A stretch of DNA of 64,000 bases, from positions 62,001-126,000 of the forward strand of contig NZ_JADMKU010000009.1 of the NCBI RefSeq assembly GCF_018219815.1, given 5' to 3'. Under the pieces are notes generated by a model, which searched no databases, was not told where the DNA came from, and saw only the letters and a list, made by a program, of their open reading frames with translations. The position numbers and the translations under genes are program-made. Source of the stretch: Thalassovita aquimarina. Its GTDB lineage: Bacteria > Pseudomonadota > Alphaproteobacteria > Rhodobacterales > Rhodobacteraceae. How positions within the stretch are numbered: the first letter of the stretch is position 1; each line of letters starts with the position of its first letter. Shown piece after piece: positions 39,616 to 48,175 of the stretch.

Positions 39616-40950
39616 ATGCAGGTCACCGAGACCCTGAATGAAGGCCTCAAGCGCGCTTACGAGATGATGCTGACCGCGCAGGAGCTTGACGACAAGGTAA
39701 ACGCCAAGCTGGCCGAGGCGCAGCCGGAAGTCGAAATGAAAGGTTTCCGCAAGGGCAAGGTGCCGATGGCGCTGCTGAAGAAGCAGTTCGGTCAGCGCCT
39801 GCTGGGCGAGGCGATGCAGGAAGCCGTCGACGAGGCGATGAACAAGCACTTCGAAGACTCCGGTGAGCGCCCGGCGCTGCAGCCCGACGTTCAGATGGTC
39901 GGCGCTGAAGACTGGAAAGAAGGCGACGACATGAAGGTCACCATGACCTACGAAGCGCTGCCCGAAATTCCCGAAGTCGATTTCTCGGGAGTCGAGCTGG
40001 AACGCCTGGTGGTCAAGGCCGACGACGCGGCCGTTGACGAAGCGCTGGCATCGCTGGCCGAAACCGCTCAGGATTTCGAGGACCGCAAGAAGGGCTCGAA
40101 AGCCAAGGACGGCGACCAGATCGTGTTCGATTTCGTCGGCAAGGTCGACGGCGAAGCCTTCGAAGGCGGTTCTGCCGAGGATTATCCGCTTGTGCTCGGA
40201 TCGGGATCGTTCATCCCCGGTTTCGAAGAGCAGCTGCTCGGCGTGAAGGCCGATGAGGAAAAAGCCGTCACCGTGACCTTCCCGGAAGATTACGGCGCGG
40301 AAAACCTGGCCGGCAAGGAAGCCGTGTTCGACTGCACCATCAAGGCGGTCAAGGCCCCGAAAGCCGCTGAGATCGACGACGAGCTGGCGAAGAAATTCGG
40401 CGCAGAGGATCTGGCCGCACTGAAGGCACAGGTCACCGAACGTCTGGAAGCCGAGTACCAAGGCGCCGCGCGTCAGGTTCTGAAGCGCAACCTGCTGGAC
40501 AAGCTGGACGGCATGGTGGCGTTCGATCTGCCGCCGTCGCTGGTCGAGGCCGAAGCACAGCAGATCGCGCATCAGCTGTGGCATGAAGAAAACCCCGAGG
40601 TGCACGATCACAACCACGACAAGATTGAGCCGACCGAGGAGCATAACAAGCTGGCCGAACGCCGCGTGCGTCTGGGCCTGCTGCTGGCCGAACTGGGCCA
40701 GAAGGCCGAGGTCGAGGTCACCGATGCCGAAATGACCCAGGCGATCATGAACCAGGCCCGCCAGTACCCGGGTCAGGAACGCCAGTTCTTCGAGTTCATC
40801 CAGCAGAACCAGCAGATGCAGCAGCAGCTGCGGGCGCCGATCTTCGAAGACAAGGTTATCGATCACGTGGTCGCACAGGCCAAGGTGACCGACAAGGAAG
40901 TCGGCAAGGACGATCTGCAGAAAGCCGTGGAAGCGTTGGAAGACGAATAA
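39616..40950 (+). CDS. tig: Trigger factor
   Basis: This 444-residue ribosome-associated chaperone and prolyl isomerase has the ribosome-binding signature region ([17 protein letters not shown], about 46-62), a central FKBP domain ([20 protein letters not shown]...), and a long helical C-terminal chaperone domain. The start at 39616 has AAGAAGGA upstream and follows the tRNA gene closely; the long upstream frame covers the tRNA and is not coding. Confidence 0.97.
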   Translation: MQVTETLNEGLKRAYEMMLTAQELDDKVNAKLAEAQPEVEMKGFRKGKVPMALLKKQFGQRLLGEAMQEAVDEAMNKHFEDSGERPALQPDVQMVGAEDWKEGDDMKVTMTYEALPEIPEVDFSGVELERLVVKADDAAVDEALASLAETAQDFEDRKKGSKAKDGDQIVFDFVGKVDGEAFEGGSAEDYPLVLGSGSFIPGFEEQLLGVKADEEKAVTVTFPEDYGAENLAGKEAVFDCTIKAVKAPKAAEIDDELAKKFGAEDLAALKAQVTERLEAEYQGAARQVLKRNLLDKLDGMVAFDLPPSLVEAEAQQIAHQLWHEENPEVHDHNHDKIEPTEEHNKLAERRVRLGLLLAELGQKAEVEVTDAEMTQAIMNQARQYPGQERQFFEFIQQNQQMQQQLRAPIFEDKVIDHVVAQAKVTDKEVGKDDLQKAVEALEDE

Positions 40951-40974
40951 GTCCGACCCAGAATCGATTTCGCC

Positions 40975-41002
40975 AAAGGCCGCCCCTCGGGGGCGGCCTT
41001 TT
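40975..41002 (+). terminator. Intrinsic terminator after tig
   Basis: AAAGGCCGCCCC pairs with GGGGCGGCCTTT around TCG, ending in TTTT. Confidence 0.92.
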
Positions 41003-41085
41003 CGGTTTCGCAGGATGATTTCCGGCTGTGTGTTGACCGCGTGCGGCTGCTGGCGTTTTCTGTCTGCGACCACAGGGAGGACAAG

Positions 41086-41502
41086 ATGGAGCACACCAGC
41101 TTTTCAAAGGATGATTTCGACGCGTTTCGCGCCAATGACCGGCCCGGGCCGATACATATGCTCAACCTGGTCAAACTGCGCGACAGGGCGGACTATCCTG
41201 ATGGTCGCAATGCAACCGGGGCCGAAGCCTATGCCGCCTATGGCAAGGGCAGCGAACCGGTTTTCAAGCGGTTGGGCGGGCGTATCGTCTGGCGCGGCAA
41301 GATGGAGCAGATGGTCATCGGGCCCAAGGACAAGGAATGGGACCTGTGTTTCATCGCCGAATACCCCAGTCCGCAGGCTTTCGTCGACATGCTGAAGGAT
41401 CCGGAATACCGCGAAGCCATGCTGCACCGCCAGGCGGGGGTGGCGGATTCCCGTCTGATCCGGATGGCGCCGCTGCAGGTCGGTGACAATTTCGGAACGT
41501 AA
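41086..41502 (+). CDS. DUF1330 domain protein
   Basis: This 138-residue protein has the ferredoxin-like dimeric alpha-beta fold of DUF1330: IHMLNLVKLRDRADYP, GTGAEAYAAYG-like segment, FIAEYPSPQAFVDML and DPEYREAMLHRQAGVADSRLIRM. Function is unknown for the family. A perfect AGGGAGG Shine-Dalgarno precedes ATG 41086. It converges on luxI. Confidence 0.85.
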   Translation: MEHTSFSKDDFDAFRANDRPGPIHMLNLVKLRDRADYPDGRNATGAEAYAAYGKGSEPVFKRLGGRIVWRGKMEQMVIGPKDKEWDLCFIAEYPSPQAFVDMLKDPEYREAMLHRQAGVADSRLIRMAPLQVGDNFGT

Positions 41503-41543
41503 AATGGCTGGCCCCGGTAATCAGTACGGGGACCAGCCATTTT
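41501..41543. terminator. Bidirectional terminator between the DUF1330 gene and luxI
   Basis: AAAATGGCTGG pairs with CCAGCCATTTT with a further CCCC/GGGG extension inside. A and T runs at the two ends let it work on both strands. It overlaps the DUF1330 stop codon. Confidence 0.85.
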
Positions 41544-41570
41544 GGTTATGCGTGGGTGGGTGCGCAGCAG

Positions 41571-42446
41571 TTACGCGTCGCACCGGTTTTGCACGTCCCC
41601 GCGCAGGATTTCGGCCAGTTCGAGCTTGAGCGCGAGCGCCGCGACCTTTTCTTCGTCATTTGCCGCGCTGGCAACCTGGGCTTCGCAATATTCGCGCAGG
41701 TCTTTCCGGGTCGGCTTGCGCACCGCCTCCGGTTCCGGGGCGAAGTCATAGGCCGATTCCAGCGTGATCTCCCGGCTGCCATTGCCGGCGCTGCCGTTGT
41801 TTTCCTTGAACAAGCTCAGCACCTCATCGTCAGAGCCAAAGACATCGTGGTTGATACCCGCGAAATCGCGAATACCGGCGATCCGTTCCTCGGAACAATC
41901 CATCAGCGCCGCCATCGCCTTGACCTTGCCCATCTGCTTGGGTGTTCCAAGGTAATCGTAGGGCGCGTTGCGCGAGCGCTGCATCACCCGGTTCATCACC
42001 GGATCGATCACCGCCACCGCGTCCAGAACACCGGCGTCGCGGGCATATTCGAAGGCCCCGATCATGACTTCGCTAGTGACATAGGAAATCGAATTGCGGG
42101 TCGTGCGGCCCTTCAGTTTCTCGGTATCGACACAGAACCGCGTGGCTTCCCAGATACGCGAACTGCGCAGCGGCGGTTCGCCGTCAAGGATGTCATAGAA
42201 CACGTCGGCCAGCATGTGCGGGCCGGTCGTCTGCAGCAGGCGCATGCACCCTACGACATCCCCATCGTCGTCCAGGCAAATCACATGGGCGGGATTGAGA
42301 GCATCGAATTCATCGATCTCCATTCCGTTCTTCACGGTGACTTCCCATCCCAGGCGGTCAGCGAAGACGCGGGCCCGCAGGGCATGCATTTCGGCCAAGA
42401 TATCGGAAAATAAGTGTCTGTTCAGTGCGTCTACAACAATAATCAT
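41571..42446 (-). CDS. luxI: N-acyl-homoserine lactone synthase, LuxI family
   Basis: This 291-residue protein has the LuxI core with the invariant residues in canonical places: Arg24, Phe28, Trp34, Asp45, Asp48, Arg69, and Glu100/Arg103 (EATR). It makes an AHL signal from acyl-ACP or acyl-CoA and SAM. It is about 75-80 residues longer than typical LuxI: a C-terminal extension of acidic helices follows the synthase fold. The leader can fold over the Shine-Dalgarno AGGGGA. Partner luxR lies just upstream on the same strand. Confidence 0.93.
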   Translation of the reverse strand: MIIVVDALNRHLFSDILAEMHALRARVFADRLGWEVTVKNGMEIDEFDALNPAHVICLDDDGDVVGCMRLLQTTGPHMLADVFYDILDGEPPLRSSRIWEATRFCVDTEKLKGRTTRNSISYVTSEVMIGAFEYARDAGVLDAVAVIDPVMNRVMQRSRNAPYDYLGTPKQMGKVKAMAALMDCSEERIAGIRDFAGINHDVFGSDDEVLSLFKENNGSAGNGSREITLESAYDFAPEPEAVRKPTRKDLREYCEAQVASAANDEEKVAALALKLELAEILRGDVQNRCDA

Positions 42447-42452
42447 GAGTGG

Positions 42453-42503
42453 TTCCCCTACCATCGGTTATTTTTATCAAATGTGAACCGAATAGTAGGG
42501 GAA
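42453..42503 (-). promoter_or_regulatory. luxI leader hairpin that sequesters the Shine-Dalgarno
   Basis: In the mRNA, bases 42503-42486 pair with 42469-42453 (UUCCCCUAC... with GUAGGGGAA, then CGGUU with AACCG), about 16 pairs with one mismatch and one bulge around a 16-nt loop. The downstream arm contains AGGGGA, 7 bases before the luxI AUG. No T-run follows, so it is not a terminator. Regulation of translation is inferred. Confidence 0.7.
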
Positions 42504-42513
42504 TGGCCATTAG

Positions 42514-42532
42514 GGGTTTCCCGTATAAACCC
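42514..42532. promoter_or_regulatory. 19-bp dyad upstream of luxI (candidate lux-box-like site)
   Basis: GGGTTTcccgtatAAACCC has 6-bp perfect half sites and a 7-bp spacer. It lies between luxR and the luxI leader hairpin. Position suits a LuxR-type site, but the sequence differs from the classical CTG-N10-CAG lux box. Confidence 0.4.
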
Positions 42533-42562
42533 AAAATTAGCTTAAAGATTGCGGAAAATCTT

Positions 42563-43261
42563 TTATCCGGGGTGGATCATGCCCAGCGTGATCGCGCGCC
42601 CGACAGCCTGCGCAGTCGTAAGCGCCCCCAGTTTTTCACGGCTGGACCTGATATGGACTTCGACCGTTCGATGCGAAATCGACAGGATGTCGCCGATATC
42701 CTGCTGGGATTTTCCGGCGGCGACCCACTGCAGGATTTCCTTTTCGCGGGTCGACAGAGCAGGGATCGCAAGCGCCTTGGGCAGCAATCCGGACTTCATG
42801 ACGTTATCATGCATGTGTACAGCGGCAAATTGCAGTTCACCGATGACTTCGGCTTTATATTTCTTCCATTCGGAATCGGAACATTTGCGGGTCACGCTGA
42901 GCAGCCCGCAATCGCCATAAGGGCCACGGACCGGTACGCTTATGCCGCGATCGGTGATGCCGAAATCATAGGCATCGGAAAACACCGCGTGGAACTTTTC
43001 ATCATGCTGGAAACGAGCCCAGTCGACCGGTGCGATGCTTTGCATGGAGACAGACAGCGTCGGGTCCAGCCGGTGCAGGCCCCGCTTGGTATAGTGATCC
43101 TTCCAATCCTCGGAATAGTTGGCGAAACCCTGAACGTCGCCGGTGACCATGTTCGTGGTGGCATAGGACGCGTAATCGAAGCCCAGCTCTTTGCAGAGGC
43201 TTTCGATGAAGTTCAGAAACCTGTCGTCATCGTTAACCGAACTTAGGTCGATCAGATTCAT
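42563..43261 (-). CDS. luxR: LuxR-family quorum-sensing regulator
   Basis: This 232-residue regulator has an N-terminal autoinducer-binding domain with conserved Trp53, Tyr57, Asp66, Pro67 and Trp81 (YSEDWKDHY...LDP...DW). The C-terminal LuxR helix-turn-helix is LSTREKEILQWVAAGKSQQDIG...RTVEVHI. It should bind the AHL made by the downstream LuxI and control luxI and other genes. Both genes point the same way, separated by 116 bases. Confidence 0.94.
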   Translation of the reverse strand: MNLIDLSSVNDDDRFLNFIESLCKELGFDYASYATTNMVTGDVQGFANYSEDWKDHYTKRGLHRLDPTLSVSMQSIAPVDWARFQHDEKFHAVFSDAYDFGITDRGISVPVRGPYGDCGLLSVTRKCSDSEWKKYKAEVIGELQFAAVHMHDNVMKSGLLPKALAIPALSTREKEILQWVAAGKSQQDIGDILSISHRTVEVHIRSSREKLGALTTAQAVGRAITLGMIHPG

Positions 43262-43481
43262 TGTTGTATTCTTACTGTGCCTGACAACTACCAGTTTCCG
43301 TGAGCCTCGTTCCGCGGAGTGAATGCGTCACATCCGGCTCATTTTCGTTCAACGTGCGGTGGCCTGCTGAGTTCTGGCATCGCCCTTTTTGTTTGTGGTG
43401 ACGCTACGATAAAGAGCGCAACAACTAAAGGTTACGTAACGCAGCATGGCCCAAATAGTGGCTCAACGCAATTGTCTGGTT

Positions 43482-43515
43482 AAAAAAAGAACTGCGCGGA
43501 ATTTCCGCGCAGTTC
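43482..43515 (-). terminator. Intrinsic terminator after rplI
   Basis: GAACTGCGCGGAA and TTCCGCGCAGTTC form a 12-13 bp stem; the minus strand then runs TTTTTTT. Confidence 0.92.
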
Positions 43516-43539
43516 CAACAGTCATCCTGAGAAGGTGAC

Positions 43540-44166
43540 TTATTCTTCTTCGGTTTCTTCCGCTTCGCCAGCGTCCGAGGCCGGAACCACATCCAGTTCT
43601 TCGTCTGCCGCGGCCGATCCGATATCGTCGAACAGTTCGGCGATTTCGAATTCCGCTTCCGCTTCGGCTTCGGCGGCCAGTTCCTGGATCGACTTGCCCG
43701 ACGCCTGAAGTTCGGCTTCTTCTTCCGAACGGGCGACGTTCAGTTCGATCTGAACCTGAACTTCGGGGTGCAGGGTGATGTCAACCTTGTGCAGACCCAG
43801 TTCCTTGATCGGGGTCGGGATGACGATCTGCTTGCGGTCGACCGAGTAACCGCCTGCGGTGGCAACGTCGGCTGCGTCACGCGGGGTGACCGAACCGTAG
43901 AGGTTGCCGCCGTCCGAGGCCTGGCGAATCACGACGAACTGCTGGCCGTCTAGCTTTTCGCCGAGCGCTTCGGCTTCTTTGCGGGTTTCCAGGTTGCGGG
44001 CTTCCAGTTGCGCTTTCTGGGCTTCGAAGCTGGCCTTGTTGGCCTCCGAAGCGGTCAGGGCCTTGCCCTGGGGCAGCAGGAAGTTGCGGGCGTAGCCGGA
44101 CTTGACGTCGACGACGTCGCCCATCTGACCCAGCTTGGCCACGCGTTCGAGAAGGATAACTTGCAT
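43540..44166 (-). CDS. rplI: 50S ribosomal protein bL9
   Basis: This 208-residue protein has the L9 signature [21 protein letters not shown] at the N-terminus and a C-terminal RNA-binding domain. It is about 55 residues longer than the usual ~150: an acidic tail ([16 protein letters not shown] to EAEETEEE) has been added, a pattern seen in Rhodobacterales. Last gene of rpsF-rpsR-rplI. Confidence 0.96.
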   Translation of the reverse strand: MQVILLERVAKLGQMGDVVDVKSGYARNFLLPQGKALTASEANKASFEAQKAQLEARNLETRKEAEALGEKLDGQQFVVIRQASDGGNLYGSVTPRDAADVATAGGYSVDRKQIVIPTPIKELGLHKVDITLHPEVQVQIELNVARSEEEAELQASGKSIQELAAEAEAEAEFEIAELFDDIGSAAADEELDVVPASDAGEAEETEEE

Positions 44167-44178
44167 CTGTTCGTCTCC

Positions 44179-44406
44179 TTACTTCACGGCGTAGGGCAGC
44201 AGGGCGAGGAAGCGGGCGCGCTTGATGGCGCGAGCCAGTTCACGCTGCTTCTTGGCCGACACTGCGGTGATGCGCGAGGGCACGATCTTGCCGCGCTCGG
44301 AAATGTAGCGCTGCAGCAGTTTGGTGTCTTTGTAGTCGATCTTCGGCGCGTTGTCCCCGGAGAAGGGGCAAACTTTGCGGCGGCGGAAAAACGGTTTAGC
44401 TGCCAT
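44179..44406 (-). CDS. rpsR: 30S ribosomal protein bS18
   Basis: This 75-residue protein has the S18 core [20 protein letters not shown], then [30 protein letters not shown]. It pairs with S6 on the 30S platform. It lies between rpsF and rplI. Confidence 0.97.
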
Positions 44407-44429
44407 TGTTTAGCTTCCTTATCTTGGGG

Positions 44430-44786
44430 TTACGAACGGCGCTCGCGGCGATCGCCACGGTCGTCACGTTTCTGCATCTGGACGGAGGGGCCGTCTTCGT
44501 GGCCTTCGACCTTGATGGTCAGAACGCGCATGACGTCGTCATGCAGGCGCATCAGGCGTTCCATTTCCTGCACCGCCGGCGCCGGGGCGTCGGTTTTCAG
44601 GAAGGCGTAGTGGCCCTTGCGGTTCTTGTTGATCTTGTAGGCCATCGTCTTGACGCCCCAGTACTCGCTGTCAACGACTTTGCCGCCGTTGTCCGCCAGT
44701 ACGGTGCCGAAATGTTCGATAAGGCCTTCAGCTTGCGTGTTGGACAGGTCCTGACGCGAGATGAATACATGCTCGTAAAGCGGCAT
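44430..44786 (-). CDS. rpsF: 30S ribosomal protein bS6
   Basis: This 118-residue protein has the conserved start MPLYEHVFISRQDLS, then YWGVKTMAYKINKNRKGHYAF. ATG 44786 has AGGAG upstream; a GTG two codons earlier is rejected. It binds S18 and 16S rRNA. The charged C-terminal tail (KRDDRGDRRERRS) is typical. Confidence 0.97.
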   Translation of the reverse strand: MPLYEHVFISRQDLSNTQAEGLIEHFGTVLADNGGKVVDSEYWGVKTMAYKINKNRKGHYAFLKTDAPAPAVQEMERLMRLHDDVMRVLTIKVEGHEDGPSVQMQKRDDRGDRRERRS

Positions 44787-45074
44787 GTGCACTCCTGTTC
44801 ATTTTCAGGCGCATTTCATAGGAGGGTCAATTCCTTCCGCGACCCATCCACGAGAGACTGCGCGGTTCAACATAAATATGCGGAAGGATGCGGGCGTATA
44901 CGATGGATCAGGTGATGTTGCAACCCAAAGAAACGGATTGTGCGCCTGTTGCGCCTCCGGTCGGCCCCCGGGGCCGGGTTCGTCCAGACTTTGCCGCATT
45001 TTTGCCAGAAAGCGAAGCCTACATTTGAAAAGCGAAACCTGCACTTGACCGGTGCCCAAGAGAAAGGGGATGCC

Positions 45075-45560
45075 ATGGACTGCGAGGCAAGCAAACAGGA
45101 ACAGGCGCTGATGGCAGTCGTGGCCAACCCGGCGCGAAATTTCGCGGGGGACGTTCTGACCTTCTGCGGGTTGGTGATGTGCCTGTCCTCACTCGGCCTG
45201 TGGGTGCAGCCCGAAAACCTGGCCGAGCCGGGGGCGATGACGATGCGCGCCCTGCTGACCTGTTTCCTGAGCGGGATAGGATACATGCTGTTCAAAACGG
45301 GCCGGACCGGTGGCGACGAATTCGCCATCGACATCGAAAGCGGCAGGCTTTTTCAGCTTCCCGGCAGAAACGGCGGATTCGCCGGGCTGCAGCGCCACCG
45401 CACCCTGAAAGAGCTGGAGGTTCTGGAGTTCGCCGAAGACACGCTGTTGGCGCGGACCAAGGGCGGCAGCGACATCCTGCGTGTCGCGTTTGCAAATCCC
45501 TTGCCGCAGGCCGCTCTTGACCGTTTCGCAGCACGGCGGAAACCGTCCATCGCGATCTGA
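45075..45560 (+). CDS. Unrecognised small membrane protein
   Basis: This 161-residue protein is not recognised. Two hydrophobic segments at about 22-42 and 53-74 are followed by a soluble part with FAIDIESGRLFQLPGRNGG and ILRVAFANPLPQAALDRF. ATG 45075 follows GAAAGGGG at proper spacing; an upstream open frame is Cys/Arg-rich and unlikely to be coding. It is read toward fabD, 123 bases away. Confidence 0.6.
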   Translation: MDCEASKQEQALMAVVANPARNFAGDVLTFCGLVMCLSSLGLWVQPENLAEPGAMTMRALLTCFLSGIGYMLFKTGRTGGDEFAIDIESGRLFQLPGRNGGFAGLQRHRTLKELEVLEFAEDTLLARTKGGSDILRVAFANPLPQAALDRFAARRKPSIAI

Positions 45561-45649
45561 TCGCGATCCACGAACTGGGAACGTCCCGCCATGCTGCCCG
45601 ACCCGGGCAAGAGTGGCGTTTGTCTTGTTATCGGCGACCGGGGCGTTTA

Positions 45650-45674
45650 CATCACGTCAAAACAAAACGTGATG
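45650..45674. promoter_or_regulatory. 8-bp inverted repeat just before fabD
   Basis: CATCACGT and ACGTGATG are perfect complements separated by nine A/C-rich bases. The repeat ends next to the AGGGG Shine-Dalgarno of fabD, so it could be an operator for a fatty-acid regulator or an mRNA hairpin. Confidence 0.45.
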
Positions 45675-45683
45675 AGGGGCGTC

Positions 45684-46625
45684 ATGACAAAAGCATTCGT
45701 TTTCCCCGGACAGGGGGCGCAGACCATCGGGATGGGCAAGGCACTGGCCGATGCCTATCCGGCGGCGAAGGCCGTGTTCGATGAAGTTGACAACGCTTTG
45801 GGCGAAAAACTGAGCGCGCTGATCTGGGAAGGGGAGCAGGACCAGCTGACCCTGACGCAGAACGCTCAGCCCGCGCTGATGGCGACATCGCTGGCCGCCT
45901 TGAAGGCGCTGGAATCCGAAGGTGTGGTTCTGGCCGATCAGGCGGCCTTCGTCGCCGGTCATTCGCTGGGCGAATATTCGGCGCTGGCGGCGGCTGGCGC
46001 GCTGAGCATTTCCGATGCCGCGCGGCTGCTGCGCACCCGCGGCAAGGCGATGCAGGAAGCGGTCCCGGTTGGCGAAGGCGCGATGGCGGCCTTGCTGGGG
46101 CTGGATTTCGCCGCCGCCAAGGCCGTCGCGGAAGAAGCCGCGATGGGCGAGGTCTGTCAGGCGGCGAATGACAACGATCCCGGTCAGGTGGTGGTGTCGG
46201 GCCACAAGGACGCGGTCGAACGCGCCGTGGAACTGGCCAAGGAAAAGGGCGCCAAGCGCGCGGTCCTGCTGCCCGTCAGCGCCCCGTTTCATTGCGCGCT
46301 GATGGAACCGGCGGCCCGGGTGATGGCCGAGGCGCTGGAAGACGTCGATATCAACGAACCCTCCGTGCCGCTGGTCGCCAACGTGGTGGCCGAAGCGGTC
46401 AGCGATCCGGCGACGATCCGGTCGCTGCTGGTCGATCAGGTCACCGGGTCGGTGCGCTGGCGCGAAAGCGTGATGTGGATGGCGAAAAACGGCGTGACCG
46501 AGGTCTGGGAAATCGGTGCGGGCAAGGCGCTGTCGGGCATGATCCGTCGGATCGAACGGTCAATCGCCTGCACCGCAATCGGCACGCCCGAGGATATCTC
46601 GAAAGCTCTGGCCAATCTGGGCTGA
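45684..46625 (+). CDS. fabD: Malonyl-CoA:ACP transacylase
   Basis: This 313-residue enzyme loads malonate onto ACP for fatty acid elongation. It starts TKAFVFPGQGAQTIGMG. The catalytic Ser94 is in GHSLGEYSALAAAG, and the catalytic His is in SAPFHCALM. ATG 45684 is the family start; in-frame starts upstream would run through the inverted repeat. It leads the cluster fabD-fabG-acpP-fabF. Confidence 0.97.
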   Translation: MTKAFVFPGQGAQTIGMGKALADAYPAAKAVFDEVDNALGEKLSALIWEGEQDQLTLTQNAQPALMATSLAALKALESEGVVLADQAAFVAGHSLGEYSALAAAGALSISDAARLLRTRGKAMQEAVPVGEGAMAALLGLDFAAAKAVAEEAAMGEVCQAANDNDPGQVVVSGHKDAVERAVELAKEKGAKRAVLLPVSAPFHCALMEPAARVMAEALEDVDINEPSVPLVANVVAEAVSDPATIRSLLVDQVTGSVRWRESVMWMAKNGVTEVWEIGAGKALSGMIRRIERSIACTAIGTPEDISKALANLG

Positions 46626-46691
46626 GCCGGAAACGGAATTTCCGGTCCGGCGCTGCGCGACGGGCCGAAGCGATGAAAAGGAACAATCGAA

Positions 46692-47429
46692 ATGTTTGAT
46701 CTGACCGGAAAATGCGCCTTGGTGACCGGGGCGTCGGGCGGTATCGGCGGTGCCATCGCCAAGGCGCTGCACGATGCGGGCGCCACCGTGGGGCTGAGCG
46801 GCACGCGGGTGGAACCGCTGGAGGCGCTGGCCGCCGAACTGGGCGAGCGCGCCCATGTTCTGCCCTGCAATCTGAGCGATGCCGAGGCTGTCGACGCGCT
46901 GCCGAAACTGGCGATCGCGGCGATGGGGGGGCTGGATATCCTGGTCAACAATGCCGGGATCACCCGCGACCAGATCTTCATGCGGATGTCGGACGACGAA
47001 TGGCAATCGGTGCTGGATGTGAACCTGACCTCCGCCATGCGGCTGTGCCGCGGCGTCATGCGCCCGATGATGAAGGCGCGTTGGGGCCGGATCATCAACA
47101 TTTCCTCGATCGTGGGGGCCACCGGCAACCCGGGTCAGGTCAACTATGCCGCCGCCAAGGCCGGCATGGTGGGGATGACCAAATCCATTGCCTACGAGGT
47201 CGCCAGCCGCGGAATCACCGCCAACGCGGTGGCGCCGGGCTTCATCGCCACCGCGATGACCGAGAAGCTGACCGATGATCAGAAGGAAAAGATCAACGCG
47301 CAGATTCCGGCCGCCCGGATGGGCACGCCGGAAGAAATCGCCGCGGCCGTTCTGTACCTGGCCAGCCCCGAAGCGGGCTATGTCACCGGCACGACGCTGC
47401 ACGTGAACGGCGGCATGGCGATGCTGTAA
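46692..47429 (+). CDS. fabG: 3-oxoacyl-ACP reductase
   Basis: This 245-residue short-chain dehydrogenase has TGASGGIGGAIA for NADPH binding, the NAG motif (LVNNAGITRD), catalytic Ser in ISSIVG, and the YAAAKAGM Tyr-Lys pair. The C-terminus, YVTGTTLHVNGGMAML, is diagnostic of FabG. It reduces beta-ketoacyl-ACP in each elongation cycle. Confidence 0.97.
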   Translation: MFDLTGKCALVTGASGGIGGAIAKALHDAGATVGLSGTRVEPLEALAAELGERAHVLPCNLSDAEAVDALPKLAIAAMGGLDILVNNAGITRDQIFMRMSDDEWQSVLDVNLTSAMRLCRGVMRPMMKARWGRIINISSIVGATGNPGQVNYAAAKAGMVGMTKSIAYEVASRGITANAVAPGFIATAMTEKLTDDQKEKINAQIPAARMGTPEEIAAAVLYLASPEAGYVTGTTLHVNGGMAML

Positions 47430-47511
47430 ACAGGCAGCGCCCGTGCGAATGCGGATTCGCGCGGGGCTGTAAAAAATCCTTAGCAATCCCTGCAGGGGGT
47501 TGCGAAAGCGT

Positions 47512-47539
47512 TTGCCTACGCCGCACCATGTGCTATAGG
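47512..47539 (+). promoter_or_regulatory. Candidate sigma70 promoter for acpP
   Basis: TTGCCT and TATAGG are separated by 16 bases, about 150 bases before acpP. The long leader between them and the gene is GC-rich. Confidence 0.4.
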
Positions 47540-47692
47540 CCACGCAGATTTTTCCGGGGGAGGGCGTGCCAGCCCGCGGGACATCCCGTTTTTTCGCGGG
47601 AAAGGAGCCGCCCGTTCGTTGGGCACATATCAAGCCTGCCCGCGGGCAAGGGCGACAATTCGGGCACTATGCCCTAAAGATGAGGACATAAA

Positions 47693-47926
47693 ATGAGCGA
47701 TATCGCAGACCGCGTCAAAAAGATCGTTGTTGAGCACCTGGGTGTTGAAGAAGACAAAGTCACCGAGAACGCATCGTTCATCGATGACCTGGGCGCGGAC
47801 AGCCTGGACACCGTTGAACTGGTCATGGCGTTCGAAGAAGAATTCGGCATCGAGATCCCCGATGACGCCGCTGAAACCATTCAGACCTTCGGCGACGCGG
47901 TGAAATTCATCAGCCAGGCTTCGTGA
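47693..47926 (+). CDS. acpP: Acyl carrier protein
   Basis: This 77-residue, highly acidic protein has the phosphopantetheine site Ser37 in [19 protein letters not shown]. It carries acyl chains for FabD, FabG and FabF encoded around it, and its acyl forms are also the usual donors for LuxI-type synthases. It has a long upstream leader and a strong terminator. Confidence 0.98.
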   Translation: MSDIADRVKKIVVEHLGVEEDKVTENASFIDDLGADSLDTVELVMAFEEEFGIEIPDDAAETIQTFGDAVKFISQAS

Positions 47927-47950
47927 TAGCTCAATATCACTGATTTCCAT

Positions 47951-47983
47951 GAGCCCTCGCCGAAAGGCGGGGGCTTTTCTTTT
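47951..47983 (+). terminator. Intrinsic terminator after acpP
   Basis: GCCCTCGCC pairs with GGCGGGGGC (one wobble) around GAAA, followed by TTTTCTTTT. Confidence 0.88.
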
Positions 47984-48175
47984 CGGTCATGGTTTCTATA
48001 TGCGCTGCGGGGTTAGGCGGTGCGGTTTTGTCGCTCCGGTCCAAGCCGTCGCTAAGCCGTTTTCCGCTGGCGGTGACCGGTCGCTGCCGCCTATAAACCC
48101 CGCCATCCACTTGCGCCGCTGGCGCGATCCAAGCTATTGAGAACCTCGAACCGTCGAGGCAGAGGAGAGCAGAAT

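Noticed and set aside
42453-42503. luxI leader hairpin as an intrinsic terminator of luxR
   Set aside because: No T-run follows the stem in the direction of transcription, and the stem is directly against the luxI start.
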